This document shows positions 1-10,378 of a stretch of DNA of 64,000 bases, one piece after another. The stretch is from Notamacropus eugenii (Eukaryota > Chordata > Mammalia > Diprotodontia > Macropodidae), in contig NC_092878.1 in NCBI RefSeq assembly GCF_028372415.1, positions 25,611,403 to 25,675,402 of the forward strand, written 5' to 3'. The position numbers were made by a program, and so were the translations under genes. The notes under the pieces are model-generated. The model worked only from the letters and a program-made list of their open reading frames with translations, was not told where the DNA came from and searched no databases. Positions within the stretch are counted from its first letter, which is position 1. Each line of letters opens with the position of its first letter.

Positions 1-513
1 GTGGAAGGAGGGAGATTTATTTGATACTCCTATGAGCATCAATGAGAGCAAACCACTTTCTTTACCCTCACAAGAACCTCGTGCCTTGGGTGGTAGGGCT
101 TTAGTTACCTGAAATACCTCTTTCTTTTTTAAATATGGATTTGAACTTGTTGGTTCAAGTCAATAGAAGAGGTCCTATCCCTCTTCCAGGAACCACCTTG
201 AGTCTTACACCAATAATTCATCTGAGAAGCAAACCTTAGAATTGTGTTTATTGGATATTTCAGCTTCTCATTCATTTCAGATTGATTTCCCGGAATATCA
301 AGTTTACATAAAGTTGGGTAGAAATTGTCATATAATTTCAAGAGGAAATGTGTTCTATGCAAAACAAATTAAAAGATAACCCATTTATATCTCTTTAATG
401 CACTTTTACTCCTACTGGTCTTCATTTGGCACCTACAGTGTCCTGGACACTTTTCTTCTCATTCTCTTGGTTCCTAGCTCTGGGTTTCTTTTATGTCCCT
501 CTCAGTGACTGGT

Positions 514-752
514 AGGGCAGTTAGGTAGACCAGTGGATAGAGTGCTAGGCCTGGAGTCAGGAAGACCTGAGTTCAAATCTGACCTCAGATACTTACTAGT
601 TGTGTGTCCCTGGATAAGTCACTTAACCTTGTTTGCCTCAGTTTCCTCATCTGTAAAATGAGCTGGACAAAGAAATGGAAAACTACTCTATGCCAAAAAA
701 ACCCCAATTGTGGTCATGAAGAATTGGACACAATTGAACATCAGACAAATAG
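514..752 (+). mobile_element. tRNA-derived SINE, WSINE-like
   Basis: A tRNA-like head (A-box region 'agaccagtggatagagtgc', B-box 'gagttcaaatc') is followed by the 'cacttaacc...cctcagtttcctcatctg' core and the tail 'atgccaaaaaaaccccaa...ggacacaattga'. This is the full-length marsupial WSINE layout. It is antisense to GPR176. Confidence 0.8.
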
Positions 753-845
753 TTACTGATAAAGACTAGACCTGTGATTAGTGTAGTAGAAGAAATTCTC
801 AGTGAGGAAACTCCTCCTACTAAAGCAGGTTGGTAAGTTTTCTGC

Positions 846-985
846 AACTTAGAGTTTTAGCAAGTGGCCAAGAGCACTGAAAGATTAAGTGATTTGCCCA
901 AGAATTACTCAACTAATATGTGTCAATGGGAGGACTTGAACCCAGGTGCTCCTGGTTCTGAGACCAGATCTTTATTCCCACCCGC
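846..985 (-). mobile_element. old MIR/CORE-SINE fragment
   Basis: The plus strand reads 'aagtgatttgcccaag...acttgaacccaggtg...ctcctggttctgagacc', which is the reverse complement of a CORE-SINE head and core. It is diverged and lacks the tail. Confidence 0.55.
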
Positions 986-1705
986 CTCTCTCAGTCATGG
1001 ATTCTGTAATAAGATGTGGAGAGGGAAGAGGACACAGTATTTTGCAGCTACGTATATCCTCTCCAATATTTACTGCAACTTTGAGGATTGTTCTGTGAAG
1101 CTTAAGGGCTATGTGTTACTGGTTAACCTTTACAACCAGTGTGGTGGGTACTTTATTTTCCACATGTCTAAAACAGGGAGGGGATATCCCCTCCCTATAT
1201 CACAGTGTAAGTAACAAGAAATCATGGTAATATGTCAGTGAGGATAGTTTAACCTCCTAGGAAGAAAAGGAGCTGTATAAGCATTTGTTTAAAACAAGTC
1301 TTAACAGTTTAAGTGATATTTAGGGACACAAGACATTTGGTCCTGTCTTTATGACCTATTATTTGCAGTTATCTTGGGTTTCCTTCAGACAGCTGTTGTT
1401 CTATGCCAGCTGAGTGATATGGTTCCTAACCTCCCAGATGCATATGAGAGACAGGATGAAAAGTCCTAGGGGAACGCAAGGAGGGTCAGGAAGAACTCCT
1501 GTAGTTTCCACAAAGTAGAATGTGGACTTTACAATTAACATTTGTAAAATAGAGACACATATAAAAAATAATACTTGGACTTCAATTTCCCTTTCCCATC
1601 TCTGTGTTTGGCACACACACACCATAAGAGACTGCAGTGCCGATCCATGGGATCGCACAGTGTGGCCAACCTCACAAAGGCTGAGCCTCAGGGCTCCAGC
1701 CCTTA

Positions 1706-2828
1706 CTAAGAATCCACTTTTGGAAAGATGCTGACTTTATTGTTTCTGCTGATTTTCCTCTCCATCTTGCCTGGTTTAGTCAACTTGGTCTGGATCAGTT
1801 CCTCTGGAGTGTTTCCCAATGGAGGAAGCAACCGTTTCTTGCTGTTTCGGTTTTCTGAGAGCCACTGGGGAGGCAGCTCAAAGGGTCCAAAACCAAATTG
1901 TAGGGAATATTTTTCAGGGGCCACTTCAATCTCTGTAGGTATTGCCAGCACTCCATGACCTATAGAATCCACTGTACCAGGTGGTGCTGGCAGAGTGGCA
2001 AAGTGTAGCTCCTGTTCTACCTCCAGACTATCAGCAGGGATTTCCTTTACCTGATAGTCGGTGGAACTAGTGGACTTGATCTCATTATCCTCCTCATCCT
2101 CTGTGGACTTGAAGATCTGCTGCTGTCCAATGTGGAACATCTCCAGGAGCTGGCTTCCCGAGCGCACACTGGGTTCCAGGGTCCCATCAGGGACACCACT
2201 CCCTGAGCTAACCACATTGCGACGACTGTATCGGCGGTGAAGTTGAACCAAGGTTCCCACCAAGCACTTGCGGACAGATTTATTTACAGTCAAAAAGAGT
2301 ACAGGATTGGCCAGGAGAGACACTTTTGGCAACCAGATGGCAGTGAGTAGCAGGAAGACTGATGTATCAGAGACATTGAGCACCACCCTGTAGACAACCA
2401 GGGTGGCATAGGGGACACTACATAAGATGAATATTGTCACCATAGATAACAACATGGCATGCAGCTCAGTCTCCCTCTGAGAGGCGTAAGGGATTGAGAT
2501 GGTATTCTGTGGGGTCCGGAGAGCTGCAATGATGACCCTCTTCTTCTGACTGGCACTCAAGGCCCGGCGAATGAGAATCATGAAGAGGAAGACCATGGCC
2601 ACAGGTACGATGACAGTAGTGATGTTGTAGATCAGGACGTACAACAGGTGGCCCAGGTTATAGTTCCAGACGTCTGTACAGGTAGACATGGCATAAATGT
2701 CAGCCACATTGGTCACAGCAAACACAGGAATGCTTGCCACCACAGCATGGGCCCAGATGTACATTACCAGTTCACGAGATTTGGCATCAGAGATTTTTCT
2801 CTCTAATGGGTATAGCACTGAGTAGTAT
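1706..2828 (-). CDS. GPR176: GPR176, last coding exon (TM4 to C-terminus)
   Basis: The exon completes the DRY arginine codon (AG|A) and encodes 373 further residues ending in TAG at 1706-1708. Visible parts in order: end of the DRYY motif, TM4 (about residues 20-42 of the exon), the ECL2 cysteine in STCTDVW, TM5, an ICL3 of about 37 residues, TM6 with LCSVPY, TM7 with NPVLF, and a long basic and acidic C-tail ending KVSIFPKVDS. The tail keeps the block LQFGFGPFELPPQWL known from human GPR176. GPR176 is an orphan class A receptor with agonist-independent Gz signalling that lowers cAMP in the suprachiasmatic clock (established for the mouse protein). Tryptophan of the TM6 CWxP switch is serine here and NPxxY is NPxxF; I recall both from the human protein too. 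The ECL3 sequon NVS appears where human has NVP, so glycosylation there would be lineage-specific (inference). The phase matches the upstream exon exactly. Confidence 0.97.
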
Positions 2829-2830
2829 CT
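2829..2830 (-). other. GPR176: splice acceptor before the last exon
   Basis: Minus-strand sequence reads a T-rich tract then 'tatatcttgcag|ATACTACTC'. The AG joins in phase to the donor at 7243-7244 and restores D-R-Y-Y. Confidence 0.95.
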
Positions 2831-3085
2831 GCAAGATATACAAGAAAAAAAAAGTTTTACAACAGAAAAAAATATTTTAAATTAGTTGATTACTAAATTA
2901 CTAAAAGCAGGGTAGAGCTAGAACATGTGATAAAGAATATTGGGTTATTCTCTTTCCCTCATGCCAATAGAAGAGGCAGAAGCATCGTCTAAGGTACTAA
3001 GGCCTTTGCTACACAATTCTAGAAGTATTACTAGCCAAATACAGAAGCCTAAATGAGTGAGGAGACAGAATTCTACAGTCCTAAT

Positions 3086-3175
3086 TATAGAATTTCAGGG
3101 CTGGAAAGAATTCTTTCATTATACAGATTAGGAAACTGAGGTTATATAATTTGTACAAAGTCAATCCCACAAGCT
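3086..3175 (-). mobile_element. CORE-SINE fragment
   Basis: 'tttcagggctggaaagaa...ttatacagattaggaaactgaggtt' is the reverse complement of a CORE-SINE 3' half with the CR1/L3-like tail. Confidence 0.55.
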
Positions 3176-3179
3176 TGTC

Positions 3180-3562
3180 CTTGACACTTCTAAAACTCTT
3201 CCATGTGTTTTATTAGGATTAGTCAAAGAGAAGATTGAGAGAATGATAGGTGTCTTCAAGTATCTGAGGGGCTGTCCTGTGGAAGAGAGCCCCAGAAGGA
3301 GCAATAGGTGGAAAAGGTAACAAGGAAAATGTTGCCTTAAGGTCAAGAAAATCTGCTTAACAATTCTAACAATCCCAAAGTGGAATGGGATGCTTTGAGA
3401 GACAGCAGGCTCTTCCCCATCCCCACTGGAGTTTTTCAAGTAAAAGCTAAATGACCAGTCAACGGTTACATTTTAGTGGGATTTCTTTCTCAGGAATGGC
3501 TTGGATTACATGGCCACAGACTACATGGCCTTTTATCTCTAAATTCCAAGATTCCTATGTGA
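3180..3562 (+). mobile_element. CR1/L3 LINE 3' end
   Basis: The order 'cttcaagtatctgaggggctg', 'tgtggaagag', 'aaaagtggaatggg'-like text, 'ctggagtttttcaag', 'gatggcc...' and a final 'ttccaagattcctatgtga' follows the 3' untranslated end of CR1/L3 elements. It is heavily diverged and truncated. Confidence 0.65.
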
Positions 3563-4257
3563 GCAGAACAATAGGAAAATAATTTCAATTTATTCAAAGA
3601 CACGTAAAGCTCCATTGTCATAGGCATGAACAGCCCCCCAAAGCTTCCCTGTGATGTGAGAGGAGGCATTCTCCCTTGAAGATATATTTATTTTTCAATA
3701 AAAGATAATTTTCAGAATTTTAACTTAGAGACCTTGAATGTAAACTTATGATACTGTCTACTCCTGAAGATATCACAGCCACTAAAAGAAACATGCCTAT
3801 GTTCAGACTCAAAGGACACTCCCACACAGTTACTTCTGTACTAAATATGATTAGCTTCAGAACGAATCTGGAAAGAGGCCAGAATGAAGGATGGACTCTG
3901 GTCGGGCACTTTCACAAAATCAATTCAGCAGGTTAAATCAGGGCCAACTCAATAGTTGCCTTTATAATGTTGGTCAATCAATATCCCTAACAGTAATTAA
4001 GTGATTTTTAACCACCAATGAAATCAGATTTATACCCAAATCAGACTGGAGAGAAGCTGGGAGGATGGTAGTTTATCATTTCAAATGAAGAAAAAATGCT
4101 CATGATAATTAAAGCTATAGAAATCTGTAACCCCCTTAGTATACTCTAGGGTCACCACCTGTTGGAGTTTCATACAAATGCTTGGGGAATTATGGGATTC
4201 TTCACATCACTGAACAATTTCTGTCTAAAAGCTAGAGTCCCATATAGTCAGAGATCA

Positions 4258-4325
4258 CATAGGGATAATAGATTTAAAGCTAGAAGGCAATTTCAAGGTC
4301 ATCTGATCCTACTCCTCCACTTACC
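4258..4325 (-). mobile_element. CORE-SINE tail fragment
   Basis: 'agctagaaggcaatttcaaggtcatctgatcc' resembles the reverse complement of the 'gatgacctctaaggtcccttccagct' tail shared by CR1-tailed SINEs. Short and diverged. Confidence 0.4.
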
Positions 4326-4354
4326 AGTTCTAAATTTGTAATCATACCCCAACC

Positions 4355-4605
4355 CCTTTTATGGATGCAGAATGGATAGGTCATTAGATTTGAAGTCAGG
4401 AAAACGTGTTCAAATCTCACCTCAGACACTATGTCTGAGTTGTGTGACCCTGGACAATTCACTTAACCTCTGACTCAGTTTTATTAACTGTAAAATAGGA
4501 ATGATCATAATAGCACCTACCTCCCAGGATTGTTTGGAGGATCTGTACAGTGCTTAGCACAGTGCCTGGCACATACTGGGTAACTAATAAATTGTTGCTT
4601 GCTTT
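4355..4605 (+). mobile_element. Mar1/MIR-like CORE-SINE
   Basis: tRNA-like head ('gaatggatag', 'gttcaaatctcacc'), core ('tgtgaccctggacaattcacttaacct'-like) and an L2-derived tail ('acctacctcccaggattg...gcttagcacagtgcctggcacat...aataaattgttgcttgc'). Nearly full length. Confidence 0.75.
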
Positions 4606-4668
4606 CCTCCCTTCCATGTAAAATGGTAGCAATAATAATAAAAATCAAGTTTTCTACTTTAAAAATAG

Positions 4669-4669
<1 letters not shown>

Positions 4670-4712
<43 letters not shown>
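4670..4712. repeat. (TG)n microsatellite
   Basis: About 21 uninterrupted TG units in the GPR176 intron. Confidence 0.97.
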
Positions 4713-4714
<2 letters not shown>

Positions 4715-5229
4715 TCTTGTTTAGATTCAAGGGGCAGTCCTGGCCCCAGTAAAAAACATCTACTCCTGCTCTGTTTGAAATAATTTTTCAATATTCCAAT
4801 AGATCTGTAATTTTCCTGATGTGGACACTACCTCCAATGGAGGAATCCATTCATGCCTTTTTATACTATATAATTCCAGTCCATGTCCTCCAATAAAATC
4901 CTCTCCAGAGGTTTCAGCCAAACATGCTAGGGAACCATCTTTTAGGCCTCATGATAATATATGAATACTAAAACAGTCAGCTATTATTCCTAGCTTTTAC
5001 TTTATGACTGGCCCACCTCTCACTCCAAACATGTATATGCAAAATTATGTTTGTATGTATATATGTGTGCTTGAGGATATTTTTAAAATTATTTTTAATG
5101 CAATTCTTCCCTGGCCATTATGCCATAGCCTATTTGTGCTCACTACGAATCCCCCTCATGCCTTTTAGGTGGCTACTCATTTGATTTCTTAGATGTTGTG
5201 GTATCATGATTCTCAACCATATAGCACCA

Positions 5230-6050
5230 TCAAAATAACATTGGTGTTAAAAAGGTAGGTTTTTGTTTCAAGAAGAAAGTTGAGGTCACTGAAAGTATTA
5301 TACAATTTGTTAGATATAATCCAACCTGTTTTCTTCCTCCTATTCATTTTTCAATACTATTTGTGGTCTAAAGTATCTGTTCAAGATATATGTGCTGATG
5401 GACCATACATCTACAGATTCTGCATCTGATCTCATATCATGGTACATAGTATAGGCATTTCTCATCCACTTTATTTTTCCTTTGTGAGTATTTAGGCTAA
5501 CTTCCTTTAAGTTGTTTTTAGAAATTACAGATCTGTTCTTACTTTTCATCAGTTTGTCATCCTTCTCCTAACAGGAGCCTTAAATGCTCTCAGAGTGATA
5601 TGGCTTAGTTGGGTCTCATGCTAAACTGTTTCAAAACTAATTTTTTCCTCTCCCACTGCTCTTGATTTTGAGATCATACTACTTATAATCTCTCCCTATC
5701 CTCTTCTGTAACATTATAAAAATTGATTTCTATCCTAAACTTGTGTTGCTTGACTGTCATATAACTCCTCTTGGCATTTGCTGGTTGAATTAGTTTCTAA
5801 GTTTTTATTTTTAGCCTCCACATTGTTTTATATCAGTTAAATTTATGTAGTAAATTATATGAGTTTGTTCCTTTATCCAGCTTTCATTGGGAGGGTACAT
5901 CTATATCCAGTTTAAATAGATCAGGTTGGAGCTATTTTAATTGCAAACTCTATCTTCTTATGGGTTTTGTTCCTCCTAATTCTCTTTTACACTCTGGAAG
6001 TCCTTTATTAGCAGAAACTGTTTCATCAGCAAACAATTCTAAAAGTCATT
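5230..6050 (-). mobile_element. RTE-clade LINE fragment (reverse transcriptase region)
   Basis: On the minus strand the residues FADETV (about 6030-6010) resemble the RT catalytic FADD motif. Farther on, LNTHKGKIKWMRNAY (about 5500-5460) and SDAESVD match the RTE block that normally reads near KTKWMRN...YIYLG. Frames are broken and about 500 bp separate parts that lie closer in an intact RTE, so either sequence has been inserted or the assignment of the middle is wrong. Confidence 0.45.
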
Positions 6051-6284
6051 AACCTGGGCCAAGTTTAGTTGTTACATGGCCTGAATCCTTCAAACATTCC
6101 ATGATATTCATGAAAATGGCAACATCAAGAGTCTTGAGCTCCCAACAATATGGAATGTCACCCCATCTCTTCAGTAAAATAAGCTGTGGGTGATTCGACA
6201 CAGTTGTAGACAACTTCTGACGAAGCTTTTGGTTAACATGAAGCCACACATATAATCTGGCCGAGACAGCCCCCATTTATCAAG

Positions 6285-6410
6285 CACTGGAGGCTTGTGA
6301 ATCTTATTATATGTTATCTTGTTAAAACCCCCAAACAATCTTATGAGGAAGGTACCATCATTATCTCCATTTTGTACAGAAGGAAATAGATTCACATCCA
6401 CTTATAACCA
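6285..6410 (-). mobile_element. CORE-SINE 3' half
   Basis: 'atgttatcttgttaaaacccccaaacaatcttatgaggaaggtaccatcattatctccattttgtacag' follows the reverse complement of the Mar1/MIR tail and core. Confidence 0.6.
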
Positions 6411-6479
6411 TATTCCAGGTTCCCCCAAAAGTTCTTTCTAACAGATTTAAAGCAGATTAATGAAAGGAAAAAAATATTT

Positions 6480-6552
6480 AAGTAACAGTCCTTAGCACAG
6501 TACACGGCCCATAGTAGGCACTTAATAAATTTTTGTTGACTGACTGACTGAA
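6480..6552 (+). mobile_element. L2-type 3' end
   Basis: 'ccttagcacagtacacggcc' then 'tagtaggcacttaataaa' and a (TGAC)n-like end is the classical L2 3' terminus. Confidence 0.7.
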
Positions 6553-7049
6553 AGTATAGCAAGCTAAAGGAAACAGAGAATTCTCCTTCTCTCACAGGGG
6601 TACACTTCCACAGACTCCTCTAGAAATACCACCTCCCAACACAGCTCGTGAATGTTAGACAACGGACTTAAACCCATGACTCGTGATTCCTAGTCCAGTC
6701 CTCTTTCTAATCTACCCCTTCTAATTCTGCAAAAGCAAAGGAAAGGGGAAAGGGAGAAACATCCACATTATATAACCTTGAAAAAGAGGTAATTTAAAGG
6801 AAACTAGACTCATTTAACCAGGCCCTACTAAATGTGGGGTCATTTCTTGTCATCATGGGAAATGTTTTCATATCTGCAGTAAATCAACCTATTTGCACAA
6901 TTATAAAGTCAGACGAACAACTAATTACACGCAACAATACAAATGCCACTGTTTCCCACTAAGTTGCTACTCTTACACATCCTGACACAGTATTCATTAC
7001 TTCATGTTAATAACGTAATGCACTCAAGTCTCTTCTGCGTGCGTATGTG

Positions 7050-7076
7050 TTTTTCTGTTGCTTAACAACAGAAAAA
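7050..7076. other. perfect 11-bp inverted repeat
   Basis: TTTTTCTGTTG and CAACAGAAAAA are separated by CTTAA. It lies about 170 bp from the exon donor in intronic sequence that shows no repeat signature. Confidence 0.9.
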
Positions 7077-7242
7077 GAGAGATCGTGCTGCAGCAACTGT
7101 TTCAGAAGCTCAGTATTCCTGACAGGTTGAAAAACACTTTGGGTAACACTTACAATCATACTTCGTCTTGGGCTGCTGATTTTTTTCTTTAATAACTAAA
7201 AAAGCCAATAAATGAGAGGAAGGCTGTGATCAATATGATCTT

Positions 7243-7244
7243 AC
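7243..7244 (-). other. GPR176: splice donor after GPR176 penultimate exon
   Basis: Minus strand reads 'TTGGACAG|gtaagatc', a strong donor at phase 2 of the DRY arginine codon. Confidence 0.95.
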
Positions 7245-7497
7245 CTGTCCAAAGCAATGACGGGAAAGCTGAGGATAGTTACAGAACAAAATACTTTGTG
7301 TAAGAACTTCACCACCTTGCAGAAGAACATGGTGTAACTCCACCAGCAGCAGTGGGCACTAGCACTGAGGACGATGTCAAAAGGCACACACACCAGACTC
7401 GCACAGATCCCCGAGCAGGCCAGGTTTTTAATGAACCTGTTGGTGACAGATTTGAACACAGTTGTGCGGCAGGTCGACCACAACACCATGAAGTTTC
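7245..7497 (-). CDS. GPR176: GPR176, penultimate coding exon (end of TM1 to DRY)
   Basis: The 253-bp exon opens with the last two bases of a glycine codon (G|GA) and encodes NFMVLWSTCRTT through FPVIALD plus the first two bases of the DRY arginine. It covers the end of TM1, ICL1, TM2 (about residues 21-46), ECL1 with CCWW, and all of TM3 up to the D-R motif. The match to my memory of human GPR176 is nearly residue for residue (VLSASAHCCWWSYTMFF here, ILSTSPHCCWWIYTMLF in human). TM2 reads NLACSG where most class A receptors have the sodium-site aspartate (LxxxD). The first codon G needs one base from an upstream exon carrying the N-terminus, which is outside the window. The reading continues open into the intron upstream (7498-7525), but that is beyond the acceptor and not coding. 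Confidence 0.97.
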
Positions 7498-7499
7498 CT
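7498..7499 (-). other. GPR176: splice acceptor of GPR176 penultimate exon
   Basis: Minus strand reads 'tttttgatatctggccag|GAAACTTC'. A T-rich stretch precedes the AG, and the phase-1 start agrees with the split glycine codon. Confidence 0.93.
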
Positions 7500-7629
7500 G
7501 GCCAGATATCAAAAACATAAAACAATTAAATAAAGAAGACATAGGTTAAAAAATCCCCAAGGACTCAAATTTATATTTGTGGTTGGGTTTAAGAGACACT
7601 GTTTAAATATCTATGCTAATTATATTTAT

Positions 7630-7862
7630 GTAAAGTTAAGTGGTACATAGAGTGCTGCGCCTGGAGTCAGGAAGATTCATCAAATCAAACTTTAAACACT
7701 TACTAGCTATGTGACCCTATGCAAGTCACTTGACCTCGTTTGCCTCAGTTTCCTCATCTGTAAATGAGCTGTAAATGGCAAACCACTCCAGTAACTTTGC
7801 CAAGAAAACCCCAAATGGGGTCACAAAGAGTCAGACATGACTCAAATGACTGAACAACAATC
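7630..7862 (+). mobile_element. WSINE-like SINE
   Basis: Head with 'cctggagtcaggaagatt', core 'tatgtgaccctatgcaagtc', and the tail 'ggcaaaccactccagtaact...aaaaccccaaatggggtcac...actgaacaac'. It begins about 130 bp upstream of the exon acceptor. Confidence 0.85.
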
Positions 7863-7904
7863 TGACACATCCTCTCTATGAGTCAGATGTACCTAGGTCT
7901 CTAA

Positions 7905-8015
7905 GTAACGAAGATTATAAATTATGGAGAAGATGATAACCTTTACTGGCAAAGGAGCTTCTTTATCCTGGAATTCCCTATACCAATGAAATCACAGGTC
8001 CAGTCCCAGTCCCAA
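7905..8015 (+). mobile_element. CORE-SINE 3' tail (Mar-type)
   Basis: 'ggcaaaggagcttctttatcc' then 'ggaattccctataccaatg' and 'aaatcacaggtccag' is a tail recurring in marsupial CORE-SINEs; a second copy is at about 47.1 kb. Confidence 0.55.
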
Positions 8016-8049
8016 AAATAGACTACTAAGGTACCATGAAGTATCTGAT

Positions 8050-8205
8050 TTAACCTTCACAACAAATCTTTGAGGTTCCACTCTTATCCTCATTTTCCAG
8101 ATAAGGAAACAAAGGTTCAGAGAGGTTAAATTACTTATCCAGGGTCACACAGATAGGCAGTATTTAAGGGCAAGATTCAAAGACAGTCCAAGTCTAATAC
8201 TTCCA
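8050..8205 (-). mobile_element. MIR/CORE-SINE
   Basis: Reverse complement of the core: 'ttcacaacaaatctttgagg', 'tccagataaggaaac', 'agagaggttaaattact', 'gggtcacacagatag'. Confidence 0.7.
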
Positions 8206-8645
8206 GGTTCATAGATCTGGAGTGGGAAGGGACCTAAAAAGTCATCATATCCAACTGCTCCCTTTTACAGAAGAGAAAACTGAAGTGGCAGTGGATACAG
8301 AATCAGACCTGAAGTTCAAATTCCAGTTCAGACATTTACTAGCTGTATTATCCTGGGCAAGTGATTTAACCCTGCTTGTCTCAGTTTTCTCATCTGTCAA
8401 ATGAACTGAAGGAGGAAATGGCAAACCATTCCAGTATCTTTGCCAAGAAAACTCCAGATGGTGGCATGAAGAGTCAGACACAACTGAAATGACTGAATGA
8501 CAAAAACAACAAACCTGAAGTTCAGGGAGGTTACCTGACTTGCTCAGGGCCATACAAGATAAAAATCTGAACCCAGTTTTAATGCAAATTTCAGCCCAGG
8601 CTCTGACCTAAGAAGCTGTACTTTCTATCACTCTATATTGTCTCC
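8206..8645 (-). mobile_element. CR1-tailed CORE-SINE, split by a younger SINE
   Basis: Left part 8206-8285 ('tagatctggagtgggaaggg...cccttttacagaagagaaaac') and right part 8514-8645 ('ttcagggaggttacctgact...ctgaacccag...ctctatattgtctcc') form one minus-strand element interrupted by a plus-strand WSINE. Confidence 0.65.
8286..8513 (+). mobile_element. WSINE-like SINE nested in a CORE-SINE
   Basis: Core 'catttactagctgtattatcc' and tail 'ggcaaaccattccagtatct...gccaagaaaactccagatgg...agacacaactgaaatgac'. The head is shortened. Confidence 0.8.
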
Positions 8646-8707
8646 CACTATAAATGGCTGCTGTGTAAATGCTGACACAATAAATTTTCTTGGTCTGAAA
8701 TAAGATG

Positions 8708-8830
8708 ATAAGATCACAGATTCAGAGCTAGAAGCCACCTCATAGCCTTTCTAGTCCAAACCCTCCATTTTACAGATAAGAACACTGAGATCCAAATAAC
8801 CAGTCACACATTTTAAGAGAGCATTTTAAC
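8708..8830 (-). mobile_element. CR1-tailed CORE-SINE fragment
   Basis: 'atcacagattcagagctagaa' followed by 'tctagtccaaaccctccatt' and 'ttacagataagaac' is the reverse complement of the SINE tail and core. Confidence 0.6.
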
Positions 8831-10284
8831 CTCAGGTAAGAAGAAAGTAGGACATCAAGTTATTGCAAGGTTTTGGCAATTTATTACCCATGATGAAGCA
8901 CCAAAATCAACAGGCAGCTCAATTATCCCATTATGACCTACTTTCTGCTGCAAAGGGTGAAATACGCACCAGCAAGTCTTTTTGCATATGTAGGTCAGTT
9001 ACTTGAAGGAAATATATTCTTTTTCTAACTTTGTATAGGTTTGATATGCTGACTCAGAGAGATCAGCTAAGCAATTTGCAAGGCAATTCAGTCCAAGAGG
9101 TGTTTGCTTTAATACCTATTCTGGTTCTTCAGGCCTTTTCAAACATCCCTTCCTAAGCAATGAGGTTATATATTGGGCACCAAGAATATATGTAGTCTGA
9201 GCTTCTACGGATGTAGCAATGATTCTCCAGGCTCTCCCCCCACCCCCGCCCACTCCTTTAAGCACAGATGAGATCCTTGACAGAATTATCTTCACTTATA
9301 TGAGGTTCACATACAGCACAATAAAACAGATGACAGCTTTCAAATGTCATCCAGTTGTGGGAATTATGCAGTAAAAGGAATATCTGTAATCTGATATCCT
9401 AAATTATCAAAATTCAGAGAGCTTCTAACTCATTGGATAATATGCCATGTTATTCATCCCTTCTACAACCAAATAAGAAACTCAGTACAATCTCTTCCTC
9501 CCTGTTATTTACTACCGCTGCTATCCTCTCTGACTTAAATGCCTGATGAACCCTCCTGCATAACTGAAAAATAGGAAGAGTCACTTGCAAATGGAGTAGG
9601 CAGAGTTGGTGTCCACTATTAATATATTTCAATAATATTTCTAGACCTTTACACATATGTAGGACCAATAACTGTAGAAGATAAGTAATGAAAATGTTAG
9701 TATCCTCATTGTACTGATGAGCAAGCTGAAATTTGGAGAACATTTTATTCCTTTAAAACCAAATAGAGAGAAATTTTCACAATACCTTTCAGACTCTACT
9801 TCATCTACCTCCTAAATTCACAACAAACATGAATCCATGAATAATACCTGTTGTCAAAGTATATTATAATCATCACTTTGAGGGGTCAAAGCCTTTTGGT
9901 TGTTGGGCAGGTTTTTAGAAATACCATTTTCAGAACTGATGCCAACTAATAATTAATTCCCTTTTTCACTGATATTTTTAGATAAATATAGCAAGAAATG
10001 CTACTAATAAACCTTTGGTCTGATTGCTAAAAATCACAGGAAACTTTCAAATCTAAAGCAAATAATTAACTCTCAGAACCTGAAACAGTGAACCTTTATC
10101 AGTCTATCCCAAACTATCTTCTTTAAGGTCCCTTTATGTTAAGACCTGGTTGGCTCTTTCTGAATCCTCTGCCCTGGTACCTTATTCTATGCTTATATGT
10201 GGGGATTAGTGTAGCAACTGGATCTGTGATCTTACAAAACACTCCCAGGTGATAGAACTCCCTCAACCAACACAACTTCTAATC
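8831..10284. other. intronic sequence without recognised features
   Basis: AT-rich. A C-rich run at about 9234-9252 and a faint CORE-SINE-like tail at about 9610-9740 are the only patterns seen. No coding signal. Confidence 0.6.
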
Positions 10285-10378
10285 CAGAGCTTAGAAAGGT
10301 TAAGTGAAGTCAGAGGCCAGACTTGTACCCAAGACTTCCTGGTTTGAGGCCAGCTCTCCATCTACATCACACTGCCTT
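10285..10378 (-). mobile_element. MIR-like fragment
   Basis: 'agaaaggttaagtgaagtc...ccagacttgtacccaagact...tctacatcacactgcct' is a diverged reverse-complement SINE head. Confidence 0.5.

Larger units (their letters stand above)
1..1705 (-). other. GPR176: GPR176 3' UTR and/or downstream flank
   Basis: This stretch follows the GPR176 stop codon in the gene's direction. No convincing coding ORF is present. Minus-strand AATAAA motifs (TTTATT on the plus strand) occur at 1152-1157, 971-976, 247-252 and 16-21, so the transcript end cannot be fixed from sequence alone. Two SINEs lie inside, at about 514-752 and 846-985. RNA 3'-end data would settle which AATAAA is used. Confidence 0.45.
2831..7242 (-). 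other. GPR176: GPR176 intron between the two exons seen
   Basis: About 4.4 kb bounded by a gtaag donor and a pyrimidine-rich cag acceptor. It holds SINE, CR1/L3, L2 and RTE fragments and a (TG)n tract, listed separately. Bases 3563-4255 and 6553-7049 are unassigned single-copy-looking sequence. Confidence 0.93.

Noticed and set aside
1728-1958. plus-strand ORF over the GPR176 exon
   Set aside because: Antisense shadow of the conserved GPR176 C-tail.
7498-7525. open extension upstream of the GPR176 exon
   Set aside because: It lies beyond a good acceptor (ctggccag) and its residues (MFYVFDIWP) do not match TM1 of GPR176; it is intron read-through.
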